A stretch of DNA of 27,661 nt from Butyricicoccus_A sp964513445 (GTDB taxonomy: Bacteria; Bacillota; Clostridia; Oscillospirales; Butyricicoccaceae). Both the position numbers and the translations under genes were made by a program. This document shows, one piece after another, positions 14,455 to 24,207 of the stretch (positions within the stretch are counted from its first letter, which is position 1; every line of letters begins with the position of its first letter). The stretch lies in assembly GCA_964513445.1 (NCBI GenBank), contig CAZEMM010000025.1, positions 1 to 27,661 on the forward strand, given 5' to 3'. The notes below the pieces were generated by a model that was not told the origin of the DNA, did no database searches, and saw only the letters and a program-made list of their open reading frames with translations.

Positions 14455-16395
14455 TTAAATTCTTCCTTTTTTCGTTCGTCGTGTTTCGCCGCGTCCGCCT
14501 CTCCGCTTCGACGCAGCTGATTTTTTTCCATGCCGCGGCGGTGCAGCGGCCTTTTTCTCGTGCAGGTGCGGAAAATGCTCGTTCGGCCGCGGACGGATGA
14601 GACAGTGCTTGTCATAGCCGATCAAATCCTCGCGCCCCGCCTTGCGCAGCGCCTGAATGACGAGCGCCCGCTTATCCGGCCTGCGCCACTGCAGCAGCGC
14701 GCGCTGCATCGCCTTGTCCTGCGGCGACTTTGCGACATAGACCGGTTTCATCGTGCGCGGGTCGATTTCCGCATAATACATCGCCGTGGACAGCGTGCCC
14801 GGCGTCGGGTAAAAATCCTGCACCTGCTGCGGCATATAGCCGGTGGCGTGCAGATATTCCGCCAGATGCACCGCGTCCGAAAGCGTTGCGCCCGGATGCG
14901 ACGACATCAGATAGGGCACGAGATACTGCTTTTTGCCCAGCTGTTCATTGATGCGCGCATACCGCTTTTTGAAGCGCTCATAGACGGAAAACGACGGCTT
15001 GCCCATATAATACAGCGCGTGATCGCTCATGTGCTCGGGCGCGACCTTGAGCTGGCCGCTGATATGGTACTTGACCAGCTCATAGAAAAATTCGTCGTTG
15101 TCGTCCGCCATCATATAATCATACCGCAGGCCGGAGCGCACAAACACCTTTTTGACGCCCGGTATCTCGCGCAGGCGGCGCAGCAGCGTCAAATAATCCG
15201 AATGATCCGCCTCCAGATTGGGGCATGCCTTCGGGAACAGGCAGCGCTTATCGCGGCACAGGCCGTGCGTCTTCTGCTTTTTGCACGCCGGAAACCGGAA
15301 ATTGGCGGTCGGGCCGCCGACATCGTGGATATAGCCCTTAAAATCCGGATGCTGCGCGATGCGCTTTGCCTCCGCGATGACCGATTCATGCGAGCGGGCG
15401 GAAACAAACCGTCCCTGATGAAACGCCAGCGAGCAGAAATTGCAGCCGCCAAAGCATCCGCGGTTGTGGATGATGGAAAACTGTACCTCCGCAATCGCCG
15501 GCACGCCGCCCTCCGCCTCATAGGACGGATGATAGGTGCGCTGATACGGCAGGCCGTATACCGCGTCCATCTCCGCTGTGGTCAGCGGCAGCGAGGGCGG
15601 GTTCTGCACGAGCAGACGCCTGCCATGCGGCTGAACAACCGCCTTGCCGGTGATATGATCCTGCTGGTCATACTGCGCCTTGACGGACGCGGCATAGCTG
15701 CGCTTATCCGCCAGCACCTCGTCGAGCGACGGGCAGTCCACCGACGGAAAGGCAATATCATCGCGGCTCGCGGTCAGATACGCCGCGCCGCGCACCTGCC
15801 GCACGGCCTCCGTGCCGCGCTTGCCCGCCTTGAGGTTCGCGGCGATCTCCAGCACCGACCGCTCGCCCATGCCAAACATCAGGCCGTCCGCGCCCGTATC
15901 CTGCAAAATGCTCGGCATAATGCGATCCGCCCAGTAATCATAATGCGCGAATCGACGCAGGCTGGCCTCCAGGCCGCCCAGATAGATGGGTACATCCGGA
16001 AACGCGCGCCGCGCGAGCTTGGCATATACCGTCACCGCGCGGTCGGGCCGTTTGCCGCCTTTGCCGCCGGGCGAATAGGCGTCGTCGTGGCGCCGTTTTT
16101 TCGCGGCGGTATAATGCGCGACCATCGAATCGATGTTGCCGCTGTTGATGAGCACCGCATAGCGCGGACGTCCCATCGCGGCAAAGTCCGCCTCCGACCG
16201 AAAATCCGGCTGCGCCAAAATCGCAACGCGGTAGCCCGCATGCTCCAGCACACGGGAGATCACCGCCGTGCCGAACGACGGATGATCGACATAGGCGTCG
16301 CCTGTCACGAGCAGAAAGTCGCAGTAATACCACCCGCGCTCGCGCATGTCCTGTTTTGAAATTGGCAAAAAGCCCTCGTAGGCCATCTCTGTCAT
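14455..16395 (-). CDS. ygiQ: YgiQ family radical SAM protein
   Basis: This 646-residue protein matches the size and order of YgiQ proteins: an N-terminal B12-binding-like region (about 25-190, including the conserved NSGNIDSMVAHYT and GGLEASLRRFAHYDYW), a radical SAM domain with CFGGCNFC (Cys314, Cys318, Cys321) for a 4Fe-4S cluster, and a second Cys-rich stretch near 373-400 (CKKQKTHGLCRDKRC). The last 60 residues are a basic, low-complexity tail. The reaction is unknown for the whole family. AGGG lies 9 nt before the start. It is the first gene of the operon with the methyltransferase and ECF genes, behind an extended -10 promoter. Confidence 0.94.
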   Translation of the reverse strand: MTEMAYEGFLPISKQDMRERGWYYCDFLLVTGDAYVDHPSFGTAVISRVLEHAGYRVAILAQPDFRSEADFAAMGRPRYAVLINSGNIDSMVAHYTAAKKRRHDDAYSPGGKGGKRPDRAVTVYAKLARRAFPDVPIYLGGLEASLRRFAHYDYWADRIMPSILQDTGADGLMFGMGERSVLEIAANLKAGKRGTEAVRQVRGAAYLTASRDDIAFPSVDCPSLDEVLADKRSYAASVKAQYDQQDHITGKAVVQPHGRRLLVQNPPSLPLTTAEMDAVYGLPYQRTYHPSYEAEGGVPAIAEVQFSIIHNRGCFGGCNFCSLAFHQGRFVSARSHESVIAEAKRIAQHPDFKGYIHDVGGPTANFRFPACKKQKTHGLCRDKRCLFPKACPNLEADHSDYLTLLRRLREIPGVKKVFVRSGLRYDYMMADDNDEFFYELVKYHISGQLKVAPEHMSDHALYYMGKPSFSVYERFKKRYARINEQLGKKQYLVPYLMSSHPGATLSDAVHLAEYLHATGYMPQQVQDFYPTPGTLSTAMYYAEIDPRTMKPVYVAKSPQDKAMQRALLQWRRPDKRALVIQALRKAGREDLIGYDKHCLIRPRPNEHFPHLHEKKAAAPPRHGKKSAASKRRGGRGETRRTKKGRI

Positions 16396-16440
16396 GCTCC
16401 ATTTCCCTGCGGCTCGCGTGCATAGTCGTGTTCAGTTTCT

Positions 16441-16469
16441 ATGATACCACATGCGCATACAAGAAGAAA
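16441..16469 (-). promoter_or_regulatory. Extended -10 promoter of the ygiQ-ecf operon
   Basis: On the minus strand TGG-TATCAT (16441-16449) gives an extended -10, with TTTCTT (16464-16469) 17 bp upstream as a weak -35. The start is expected near 16434, about 40 nt before ygiQ. Confidence 0.55.
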
Positions 16470-16556
16470 CGGCATTTTCACATGAAATTGTTAATTTTTT
16501 TGACAGATTTCTCGGCATGCCCGAACAGCAGCGTAAATGACCGCACGATCTGGCCG

Positions 16557-16593
16557 CAAAAAAGAACCCGCCTCCCCAATGGGGAAACGGGTT
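16557..16593 (-). terminator. Terminator of the surface protein gene
   Basis: On the minus strand a stem of AACCCG with CGGGTT (16588-16593 and 16565-16570), extended by an inner CCCC/GGGG, is followed by CTTTTTT (16557-16563). It begins 14 nt after the surface protein stop codon. Confidence 0.85.
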
Positions 16594-16606
16594 CGGATCG
16601 ATTGGT

Positions 16607-18832
16607 TTAACGCATTTTGCGGCGTACAACAAACAGTACGACAAGCGCTGCCGCTGCCGCGAGCATGATGCCCGCCCACAGCGCGAGATTGCTCTCATCG
16701 CCCGTGTTGACCGAATTGGCCGTTGTGCTGCTCGTGCCGTTGGTCGTTGTACCGTTTGTGCTGCTGCTGCTGTTGCTCGTGCTGTACGTGCCGGAGAGCA
16801 CTGTGGTCGGTGCGTTGTACGTCTTTTCCGTAACCGCATACATCGTAAACGGCGAGAACGACTCTACCTCGGCCACCGCTTCCAGAGACAGCTTGCTCTT
16901 GGTGCTTTCCTCCACCTCAAACGATTTATAGGTGTCCTCATCGACCTGATGCAGGCCGATCAGCTCGGTTTTGCTCTCGATCGCATCATCGACGACATCG
17001 CTTGCCGCGACCTCGAACGTCAAATCGCCGCTGACGCCGTCAATCTCATCGCCGCTGTCATTCTTGACCGTGATATCCTCGCCGAACAGCGGGGTGACAT
17101 GATACAGATCGCCGTCCGCCAGCAATACAGCGGCATCGGTATCGCTCAGCGCGGTCAGATCATCCGGCTCGCTGCCGGAATGGAGGACGATGCCCGTGTT
17201 GGTGCCGGTGTAATAATAGCCGGCCGCCTTGTTGTTTTCGTCGTAGAGGAAATACGTTTTCTGCGAGCTCGTTTCAGTCTCGAAGCCGACCTTGTACACC
17301 ACGTCCTCGTATACGATATAATCGTCGACCTCGCTCAAATCAACCGTCGCGCTGGTTTTGACAACCGCCTTTGTGCTCGGATAGTAATTGTACACTGCCG
17401 CCGCGCCGTCGGTCGACTCGGCGTCATACAGCGTCGAATAGCTGCTGCCGATCGCCGCCAGCAGGTACTGTCCGGTCTCCGTGCTGGTCGTGCTGGTGCT
17501 CGTCGTGGTGGTCGTCGTTGTGCTCGACGTGCTCTTGCTCGTCGTGATGGTCAGAATCGTACCGACCGGAACCTTGACGGTTCCGCTGGAGGTGGTGACC
17601 GAAAGCGTGCTGCTGGATGTCTTGGTCTGTGCCGAGGTAAATTCCGGCGCATCCGGAACCTCCGTTACCTCGTCCGCGTCCGTTACTTCCTCCAGCGCCT
17701 TTTCTTCATTGACCTCTTCCTCGTCCGCCTCGATTGCCTCAGCGTCCAGCTCCGCGTCCGTCAGGTCAATGTTGCCCTCTGTCGCCGACGGAACAAAGCC
17801 CAGCGTAAATTTCGCGTCGCTGATGATGTCCTTGCCGGAAAAGTCGTTCAGCGCGGCGTAGGTGTACGCTTTGGTATTCGATACCTCTGTGCCCGCATTG
17901 TAGATCGGGTCTTTTGCACTGCTATCATATTCGTCGGTCGCCGCGGCGCGAATCAGAATATCGCCCTTGGCGTAGCTTTTATTTTCAACATCAATTGTGC
18001 CGGTCGTACCGTCCATCTTGACTTTTTCCCAGGAATCGCCCTTGTCCAGGCTGAATTCATAGGCGACGTCTGCAACGCCGGTAAACGTCAGGGTGTCTGC
18101 ATCGTCATCACACTTGATGTTTTTCGGTTTTTCCGTTGCAAGCTGCTCCGTCGATTTTGTCAGTCGCTCAACGGAAAGTTTCTGGGAATAACCTGTGTAT
18201 TCAGCTTTCGTCGTAGAATCGGTATATGACAGCTTGACACAGATGGTTTTGTCAAGCAGCTCTTTGTTCAGTGTATATTTAGCGTTCTTGGCATTTTCGA
18301 TTGCCTCATATGATACATTCCCGTCATCATATTTCTCAACGGTGTACCACTGATAGGAATACATGCTTGCATCCGTTCCCTCACCGTTTGCCGGTGTATA
18401 GGTAACCTGCAGCGTGGTTTCAGTTTTCTTATCGGTATTATAATATACAACCGACGAACCCGTTACTTCCTCGCCTTTGCTTTCGTCCTCGGTGATATCC
18501 TTAATCGTATAGGTTCCGGCAAGCGTCTTATCCTCGCCCTTATTGACAACGACTGCCTCGGTCGCCGCGCCGGACGACTGGGCGCTGTAGCTGCCCGCGG
18601 ACGGCTGCTCCGTCTGACCGGACTGCTCCGCCTGACCGGACTGCTCCGCCTCGGCCGGCTGCTCCTCGGCCGACTCCGTCGCTGTCGCCTGTTCGGTGTC
18701 AGTCGCTACAACCTCTGTTGCTGTTACATCCCCCTGTATGCTTTCCTCTCCCTCAGCAAGCGCGATCGCCGGCAGCGCCATTGCGACCATCGCCGCGCTG
18801 AGCAGCATCGCGATCATTCTTTTTGCTCTCAT
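16607..18832 (-). CDS. Secreted cell-surface protein with sortase-type C-terminal anchor
   Basis: The 741-residue protein starts with a signal peptide (1-26, cleavage likely after AIALA). A Glu/Gln/Ser-rich stretch follows (46-90) with a short tandem repeat (AEQSGQ twice). Residues 95-225 contain a beta-rich segment with YQWY (160-163) that resembles a bacterial Ig-like domain. An acidic linker (356-393) and a Ser/Thr run (429-453, with seven Thr in a row at 438-444) precede a second folded region (455-670). A Ser/Thr/Asn-rich wall-spanning stretch (680-706) leads to NSVNTGDE (706-713), a hydrophobic helix (about 717-736) and RRKMR. The TGD anchor lacks the usual LPx-Pro, as in several clostridial sortase substrates. 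Start ATG 18832 has GGAGGAG 9 nt upstream; the open frame to 19291 is rejected. Function is not recognised; adhesion or wall architecture is a guess. Confidence 0.85.
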   Translation of the reverse strand: MRAKRMIAMLLSAAMVAMALPAIALAEGEESIQGDVTATEVVATDTEQATATESAEEQPAEAEQSGQAEQSGQTEQPSAGSYSAQSSGAATEAVVVNKGEDKTLAGTYTIKDITEDESKGEEVTGSSVVYYNTDKKTETTLQVTYTPANGEGTDASMYSYQWYTVEKYDDGNVSYEAIENAKNAKYTLNKELLDKTICVKLSYTDSTTKAEYTGYSQKLSVERLTKSTEQLATEKPKNIKCDDDADTLTFTGVADVAYEFSLDKGDSWEKVKMDGTTGTIDVENKSYAKGDILIRAAATDEYDSSAKDPIYNAGTEVSNTKAYTYAALNDFSGKDIISDAKFTLGFVPSATEGNIDLTDAELDAEAIEADEEEVNEEKALEEVTDADEVTEVPDAPEFTSAQTKTSSSTLSVTTSSGTVKVPVGTILTITTSKSTSSTTTTTTTSTSTTSTETGQYLLAAIGSSYSTLYDAESTDGAAAVYNYYPSTKAVVKTSATVDLSEVDDYIVYEDVVYKVGFETETSSQKTYFLYDENNKAAGYYYTGTNTGIVLHSGSEPDDLTALSDTDAAVLLADGDLYHVTPLFGEDITVKNDSGDEIDGVSGDLTFEVAASDVVDDAIESKTELIGLHQVDEDTYKSFEVEESTKSKLSLEAVAEVESFSPFTMYAVTEKTYNAPTTVLSGTYSTSNSSSSTNGTTTNGTSSTTANSVNTGDESNLALWAGIMLAAAAALVVLFVVRRKMR

Positions 18833-18878
18833 GGTACCAAACTCCTCCGTTCCACATGATGCACTTAGTAGTATAAGC

Positions 18879-18907
18879 AGTATACCACAATTCGCGTGCG
18901 TTTGCCA
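18879..18907 (-). promoter_or_regulatory. Extended -10 promoter of the surface protein gene
   Basis: TGG-TATACT (18879-18887, minus) is an extended -10, with TGGCAA (18902-18907) 17 bp upstream. A second TATACT (18870-18875 region) lies just downstream. Confidence 0.6.
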
Positions 18908-18950
18908 GTCCAATGCACAATAATTTGCAAAATATCCGTTGGATTTTCGT

Positions 18951-18988
18951 AAAAAAACGAGAGAACGGCTGTCTTTCCCGCTCTCTCG
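18951..18988 (-). terminator. Terminator of the polyamine transport operon
   Basis: On the minus strand CGAGAGA (18982-18988) and TCTCTCG (18958-18964) form a stem, followed immediately by seven T (18951-18957). It lies 64 nt after the potD stop and insulates the surface protein promoter. Confidence 0.88.
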
Positions 18989-19052
18989 ATGATGTGCCGC
19001 GAATTCCCGCGCTGTTTCGCCGCGCAGACTGTACCACATTCGACACATTGGC

Positions 19053-20180
19053 TCAGCCCGCCGCGCTTCCCTCCGCCGACTGCGCCGCGCCGCTGCTTCC
19101 CGCCTTGACCTTAATCCAAAGCTCGGAAATCTTTTTTCGCAGCGTCTCGTTATCATGGAACGTCTCGTCCATCTCATAGCCAACGCGCGGCACGTAGGCT
19201 TCATTTCCCTCGTACAGGCCGCCCGCGCCGTAGACCTCCTGCGCCACCTGCTTGTTCGGCGATGTGTAGCCAACCGTCTCCGTGTTGTCATAGGCGGCGT
19301 CGTATTCCATCACATAATTGATGAATTCGTTCGCCAGCTCGGGATTGGGCGCGCACTTCGGGATGACCATCGCGTCCACCCAGATATTCGTGCCCTCCTT
19401 CGGGCAGTAGTAGCCGATGTTGGGATTTTCCGAGATGACATAGGCGGCATCGCCGCTGTACATCACGCCGATATCCTTGACCTCGTTCATCATGTTGTCG
19501 ATGATCTCATCGGTGACGTAGACCGGATGCATCGTGTTGTTGACCTCGCAAAGCCAGTTATACGCCGCGTCGATCTCCTCCTGCTTGTCGGTATTCATCG
19601 AATAGCCGAGCGCCTTAAACGCCATCATAAACGAATCGCGCTCGGAATCATACAGATAGATTTTGCCCGCGTAGCGCGTATCGCGCAGGATATTCCAGCC
19701 CTCGCGCTCCAAATCCGCCTGCGAAACCGTGCTCTTATTATACACCAGGCCGACCGAGCCCCAGAAATACGGCGCGGAATAGGTGTTGTCCGGATCATAT
19801 TCCGGCCCGAGGCACGCCTCGTCCAGCAGGTCAAAATTCGTGACGATTTCCCTGTCCAGCGGCTGCAAATAGTCCTCCTTCAGCATGCGCTCGATCATGT
19901 AGTCCGACGGGATGATGACGTCATACTGGTCGCCCGCCTTGATTTTGGTATACATCATCTCATTGGAATCGAAATATTCCACGACGACGCGGCAGCCATA
20001 CCGGTCTTCAAAGTTTTCAATCAGGTTTTCGCCCGTGTATTCGCCTGTGATATACAGCTTGAGCGTGTCGGAATCGCCGGACGATGTGTTCGTGCCGTCA
20101 AACTCCGTTCCCGGCCCGCCGCACGCGGTCAGGCCGAGCAGCAGCGCGCCGCCCAGCAGCGCGGAAAAAAACCGTTTCAT
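19053..20180 (-). CDS. potD: Spermidine/putrescine-binding lipoprotein PotD
   Basis: This 375-residue protein has a lipoprotein signal ending in LTAC (Cys20) and the fold of polyamine-binding proteins: LKLYITGEYTGENLIENFEDRYGC at the first strand, YDVIIPSDYMIERMLKEDYL, APYFWGSVGLVYNK, and the C-terminal YTSPNKQV. Family members bind linear polyamines between two lobes with aromatic residues and a key Asp/Glu. The APYFWGSVG segment matches the spermidine/putrescine group rather than iron or sulfate receptors. Its start overlaps the potC stop by four bases (ATGA). It is the last gene of the operon. About 20 residues rich in Ala, Ser and Gly end the protein. Confidence 0.95.
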   Translation of the reverse strand: MKRFFSALLGGALLLGLTACGGPGTEFDGTNTSSGDSDTLKLYITGEYTGENLIENFEDRYGCRVVVEYFDSNEMMYTKIKAGDQYDVIIPSDYMIERMLKEDYLQPLDREIVTNFDLLDEACLGPEYDPDNTYSAPYFWGSVGLVYNKSTVSQADLEREGWNILRDTRYAGKIYLYDSERDSFMMAFKALGYSMNTDKQEEIDAAYNWLCEVNNTMHPVYVTDEIIDNMMNEVKDIGVMYSGDAAYVISENPNIGYYCPKEGTNIWVDAMVIPKCAPNPELANEFINYVMEYDAAYDNTETVGYTSPNKQVAQEVYGAGGLYEGNEAYVPRVGYEMDETFHDNETLRKKISELWIKVKAGSSGAAQSAEGSAAG

Positions 20181-20980
20181 TCTGCCTCCTGTTCTGCCCG
20201 ATGCATCTTATCCCGTACCAGCGGCGCGAGATTGACCACGACGAGCGCGGCGGTGATAATGACGATCACCAGCGTGGATATCGCGTTGATGGACGGATTG
20301 ATGCGCTTGGACATCGTATATACCAAAATCGAGATGTTCTGCACGCCGTTTCCGGTGACAAAATACGAGATGACAAAGTCGTCAAACGACATGGTAAACG
20401 CAATGAGCGCGCCCGCGAAAATGCCCGGCGAGAGCTGCGGGATGATCGCGTGCCACAGCGCCTGCCACGGGTTCGCGCCCAGATCCAACGCGGCATCCGC
20501 CAAATTGGGGTCGAGCGTGCGCAGGCGCGGCGTGATGGACAGCATGACATACGGCGTGCAAAACGCGATGTGCGCCAGCAGCAGCGTCAAAAAGCCCTTG
20601 CTGATCTCCATCGTCGCAAAAAACATCAGCAGGCCGATGGCTGTGACGATCTCCGGATTCATGATGGGCAGGTCGTTGATAAAGCCGACGGCCGCGCGCA
20701 GCGGCTTGCTGCATTTGGACAGGCCGATGACCGTGATCGTGCCGATGATCGTAGAGATGACGGTCGCGAGGATGGCGACGGCGAAGGTCATCCAGATCGC
20801 GTTCATCGTCGTCGCGGACGAGAACATCTTTTCATACCACCGCAGCGAAAAGCCGGTGAAATGCGTCAGCGAGCGCGACTCGTTAAACGAAAAGATGACG
20901 GTATAGATGATCGGAATATAGAAAAACGCGATGACCAGCGCCAATATCGCGCGGGATATCGGGAATTTTTTCTGTTTCAT
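20177..20980 (-). CDS. potC: Polyamine ABC transporter permease PotC
   Basis: This 267-residue inner-membrane protein has about six helices and the permease EAA-like loop AALDLGANPWQALWHAIIPQLSPGI (about 164-188), which contacts the ATPase. The N-terminus (about 10-30) is a first helix, FFYIPIIYTVIFSFN, typical of PotC/YdcV permeases. The start codon overlaps the potB stop as TGATG, with GGAGGG about 9 nt upstream, and the stop overlaps potD, so the three genes are translated together. It forms the channel with PotB. Confidence 0.95.
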   Translation of the reverse strand: MKQKKFPISRAILALVIAFFYIPIIYTVIFSFNESRSLTHFTGFSLRWYEKMFSSATTMNAIWMTFAVAILATVISTIIGTITVIGLSKCSKPLRAAVGFINDLPIMNPEIVTAIGLLMFFATMEISKGFLTLLLAHIAFCTPYVMLSITPRLRTLDPNLADAALDLGANPWQALWHAIIPQLSPGIFAGALIAFTMSFDDFVISYFVTGNGVQNISILVYTMSKRINPSINAISTLVIVIITAALVVVNLAPLVRDKMHRAEQEAE

Positions 20981-21804
20981 CAGGCTTCCCTCCTGTCCGT
21001 GTCAAAGCGGCGCGTCAGGAAAATGGACAGCATGATGATAACCGCCATGATGAGCGACAGCGCGCTGCCAAAGCTCCAGTTGCCCGCCGTGAGGAATTGC
21101 GACTCGATGACGTTGCCGATGAGCACATACTGTCCGCCGCCCAGCAGCTTGGGAATAAAGAACGACGAGACCGCCGGCAGAAACACCAGCGTGATGCCCG
21201 AGATGATGCCCGGAATGCTGAGCGGCAGCGTGACATGCAAAAACGCCTGCCGGCCGTTGGCGCCCAGATCGCTCGCCGCCTCCAGATAGGACGGGTCCAT
21301 TTTCGCAAGCGAGGTGTGAATCTCCAAAATCATAAACGGCAAAAAATTATAGACCATGCCGAGCACGACGGCAAAATCCGTGTACATAAACGAGAACGGC
21401 CCCAGGCCGAACAGCCCGAGCAGCGAATTTAAAATGCCGTTGTCCTGCAAAATGCCCACCCACGCATAGGTGCGCACCAGCATGTTGATCCAGGTCGGCA
21501 GCGTGATAATCAGGATGAGCAGCGTGCCGCTTTTGCCCGAGCGGGCGATGGCATAGGCGGCCGGATAGCCGATGAGCAGGCAGACGACGGTCGTCAGAAT
21601 CGCGACGCGCAGCGAACGCAGCAGCACCTGAATAAACACGGCGTCGCTGAAAAACCGCGCGAAATTATCCAGCGTAAACTGCCCCTGAAAAAACGCCGTG
21701 CCCTCTACCGTGAAGGCATAGGCGACGATGAGCAGCATCGGCACGACAATGAGCACGGCAATCCACACGACATATGGCGCCGCCATTGAACGAAATTGCT
21801 TCAT
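20980..21804 (-). CDS. potB: Polyamine ABC transporter permease PotB
   Basis: The 274-residue product is the larger-type permease partner, with a first helix at about 8-32, the conserved LPTWINMLVRTYAW segment of PotB proteins, and the EAA loop LEAASDLGANGRQAFLHVTLPLSIPGI. Start ATG 21804 is fixed by AAGGAG 7 nt upstream and lies 4 nt after the potA stop; the open frame reaches 22017 but that part overlaps potA. PotB and PotC form the transmembrane pore driven by PotA. Confidence 0.95.
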   Translation of the reverse strand: MKQFRSMAAPYVVWIAVLIVVPMLLIVAYAFTVEGTAFFQGQFTLDNFARFFSDAVFIQVLLRSLRVAILTTVVCLLIGYPAAYAIARSGKSGTLLILIITLPTWINMLVRTYAWVGILQDNGILNSLLGLFGLGPFSFMYTDFAVVLGMVYNFLPFMILEIHTSLAKMDPSYLEAASDLGANGRQAFLHVTLPLSIPGIISGITLVFLPAVSSFFIPKLLGGGQYVLIGNVIESQFLTAGNWSFGSALSLIMAVIIMLSIFLTRRFDTDRREA

Positions 21805-21808
21805 GTGC

Positions 21809-23380
<1,572 letters not shown>

Positions 23381-23417
23381 TTTCCCTCTCCTATATATAA
23401 GGTTGTAACGGCGGGGG

Positions 23418-23951
23418 CTAGAACAGCGGCGGCGTGGATACCCACAGCACCTGTGCCGTCTGCTTTTTGTCATTGCGCAGGCAATGCTCCCGTTTGCCGT
23501 CCAAATAAAACGTTTCGCCGCGGCGGACGGTATACTCCCCGCCATCCGTGACAAGCGTGACCGTGCCGGCGATCACATAACCGAATTCCTCCCCGTTATG
23601 CGGGCCGGAGGAAAAGGAAACGCCGCCCTGCGGCAGCTCCACCAAAATCGGTTCCATATCATTTTTCTGCGTATTGGGTACGATCCAGCGGATCGTGCAG
23701 CCGTCGCGTTCGTCCTCAAAAAAATCCTCCCGATGAAACACCAATCGTTCCTCCGGCGTTTCACAGAAAAATTCCGAAAGCGAGGAGCCGAGCGCCTCCA
23801 AAATATCGGCAAGCGTCGTGATGGACGGACTGGTCAGGTCGCGCTCCAGCTGGGAAAGAAATCCCTTCGTCAGCTCACAGCGCGAGGCAAGCTCCTCCAA
23901 TGTCAGTCCCTGCTGTGCGCGCAGGCGTTTGATTTTTGAGCCAATCTCCAT
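23418..23951 (-). CDS. XRE-family regulator with C-terminal cupin, polyamine operon
   Basis: This 177-residue protein has an N-terminal helix-turn-helix (about 5-60: IKRLRAQQGLTLEELASRCELTKGF in part, then SQLERDLTSPSITTLADILEALG) and a cupin barrel (about 105-175, with GPHNGEEFGYVIAGTVTL and the closing FYLDGKREHCLRN). The XRE-cupin arrangement just before potABCD is the standard local regulator of polyamine uptake in Clostridia, with the cupin probably sensing polyamine (family knowledge and inference). It is the first gene of the operon. The ribosome binding site is weak (CGGAATTTT before ATG), which would keep regulator levels low. The promoter lies within an inverted repeat at 24031-24069. 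Confidence 0.93.
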   Translation of the reverse strand: MEIGSKIKRLRAQQGLTLEELASRCELTKGFLSQLERDLTSPSITTLADILEALGSSLSEFFCETPEERLVFHREDFFEDERDGCTIRWIVPNTQKNDMEPILVELPQGGVSFSSGPHNGEEFGYVIAGTVTLVTDGGEYTVRRGETFYLDGKREHCLRNDKKQTAQVLWVSTPPLF

Positions 23952-24030
23952 AAAATTCCGGCGTCAAACAGGCGCGTTCACTCCCTTCCGGCATACCGCC
24001 GCATGGCGCGCGTATGCATGTATCTCGGTT

Positions 24031-24069
24031 GTTTGATAATACTAAACTTTTTATTGTTGTTTATCAAAC
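24031..24069 (-). promoter_or_regulatory. Promoter and dyad operator of the XRE-potABCD operon
   Basis: TTGATA (24062-24067) and TAGTAT (24039-24044) are 17 bp apart on the minus strand. The inverted repeat GTTTGATAA (24031-24039) and TTATCAAAC (24061-24069) covers both boxes, one arm over the -35 and the other at the -10/start region. This is a natural binding site for a dimer of the XRE protein, which would repress its own operon. Confidence 0.65.
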
Positions 24070-24115
24070 CATTTCCTATTATACACATCTGCGCGCAGGA
24101 TGCAACAGATTTTTT

Positions 24116-24145
24116 ACATGCCGCAAAAAAACTGTGGAGAAAATG
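24116..24145 (+). promoter_or_regulatory. Candidate sigma-F/G forespore promoter
   Basis: GGAGAAAATG (24136-24145) fits the forespore -10 consensus GGnnAnAnTR fully. Fifteen bp upstream, ACATG (24116-24120) matches only the central CAT of the G(C/T)ATA -35. It lies 62 nt before the M23 gene. Confidence 0.4.
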
Positions 24146-24207
24146 CGATATGGCGGTATGAGCCTGCCACTTTTTGTCCATACTAGCGATATATCGGAGG
24201 TGCTGAG

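Noticed and set aside
14530..16359. 609-codon plus-strand frame opposite ygiQ
   Set aside because: It is a GC-driven antisense shadow of a clear radical SAM gene, with an Arg/Ala/His-rich composition and no domain.
18833..19291. N-terminal extension of the surface protein
   Set aside because: It crosses the promoter, the potD terminator and the potD 3' end; the signal peptide and GGAGGAG are at 18832.
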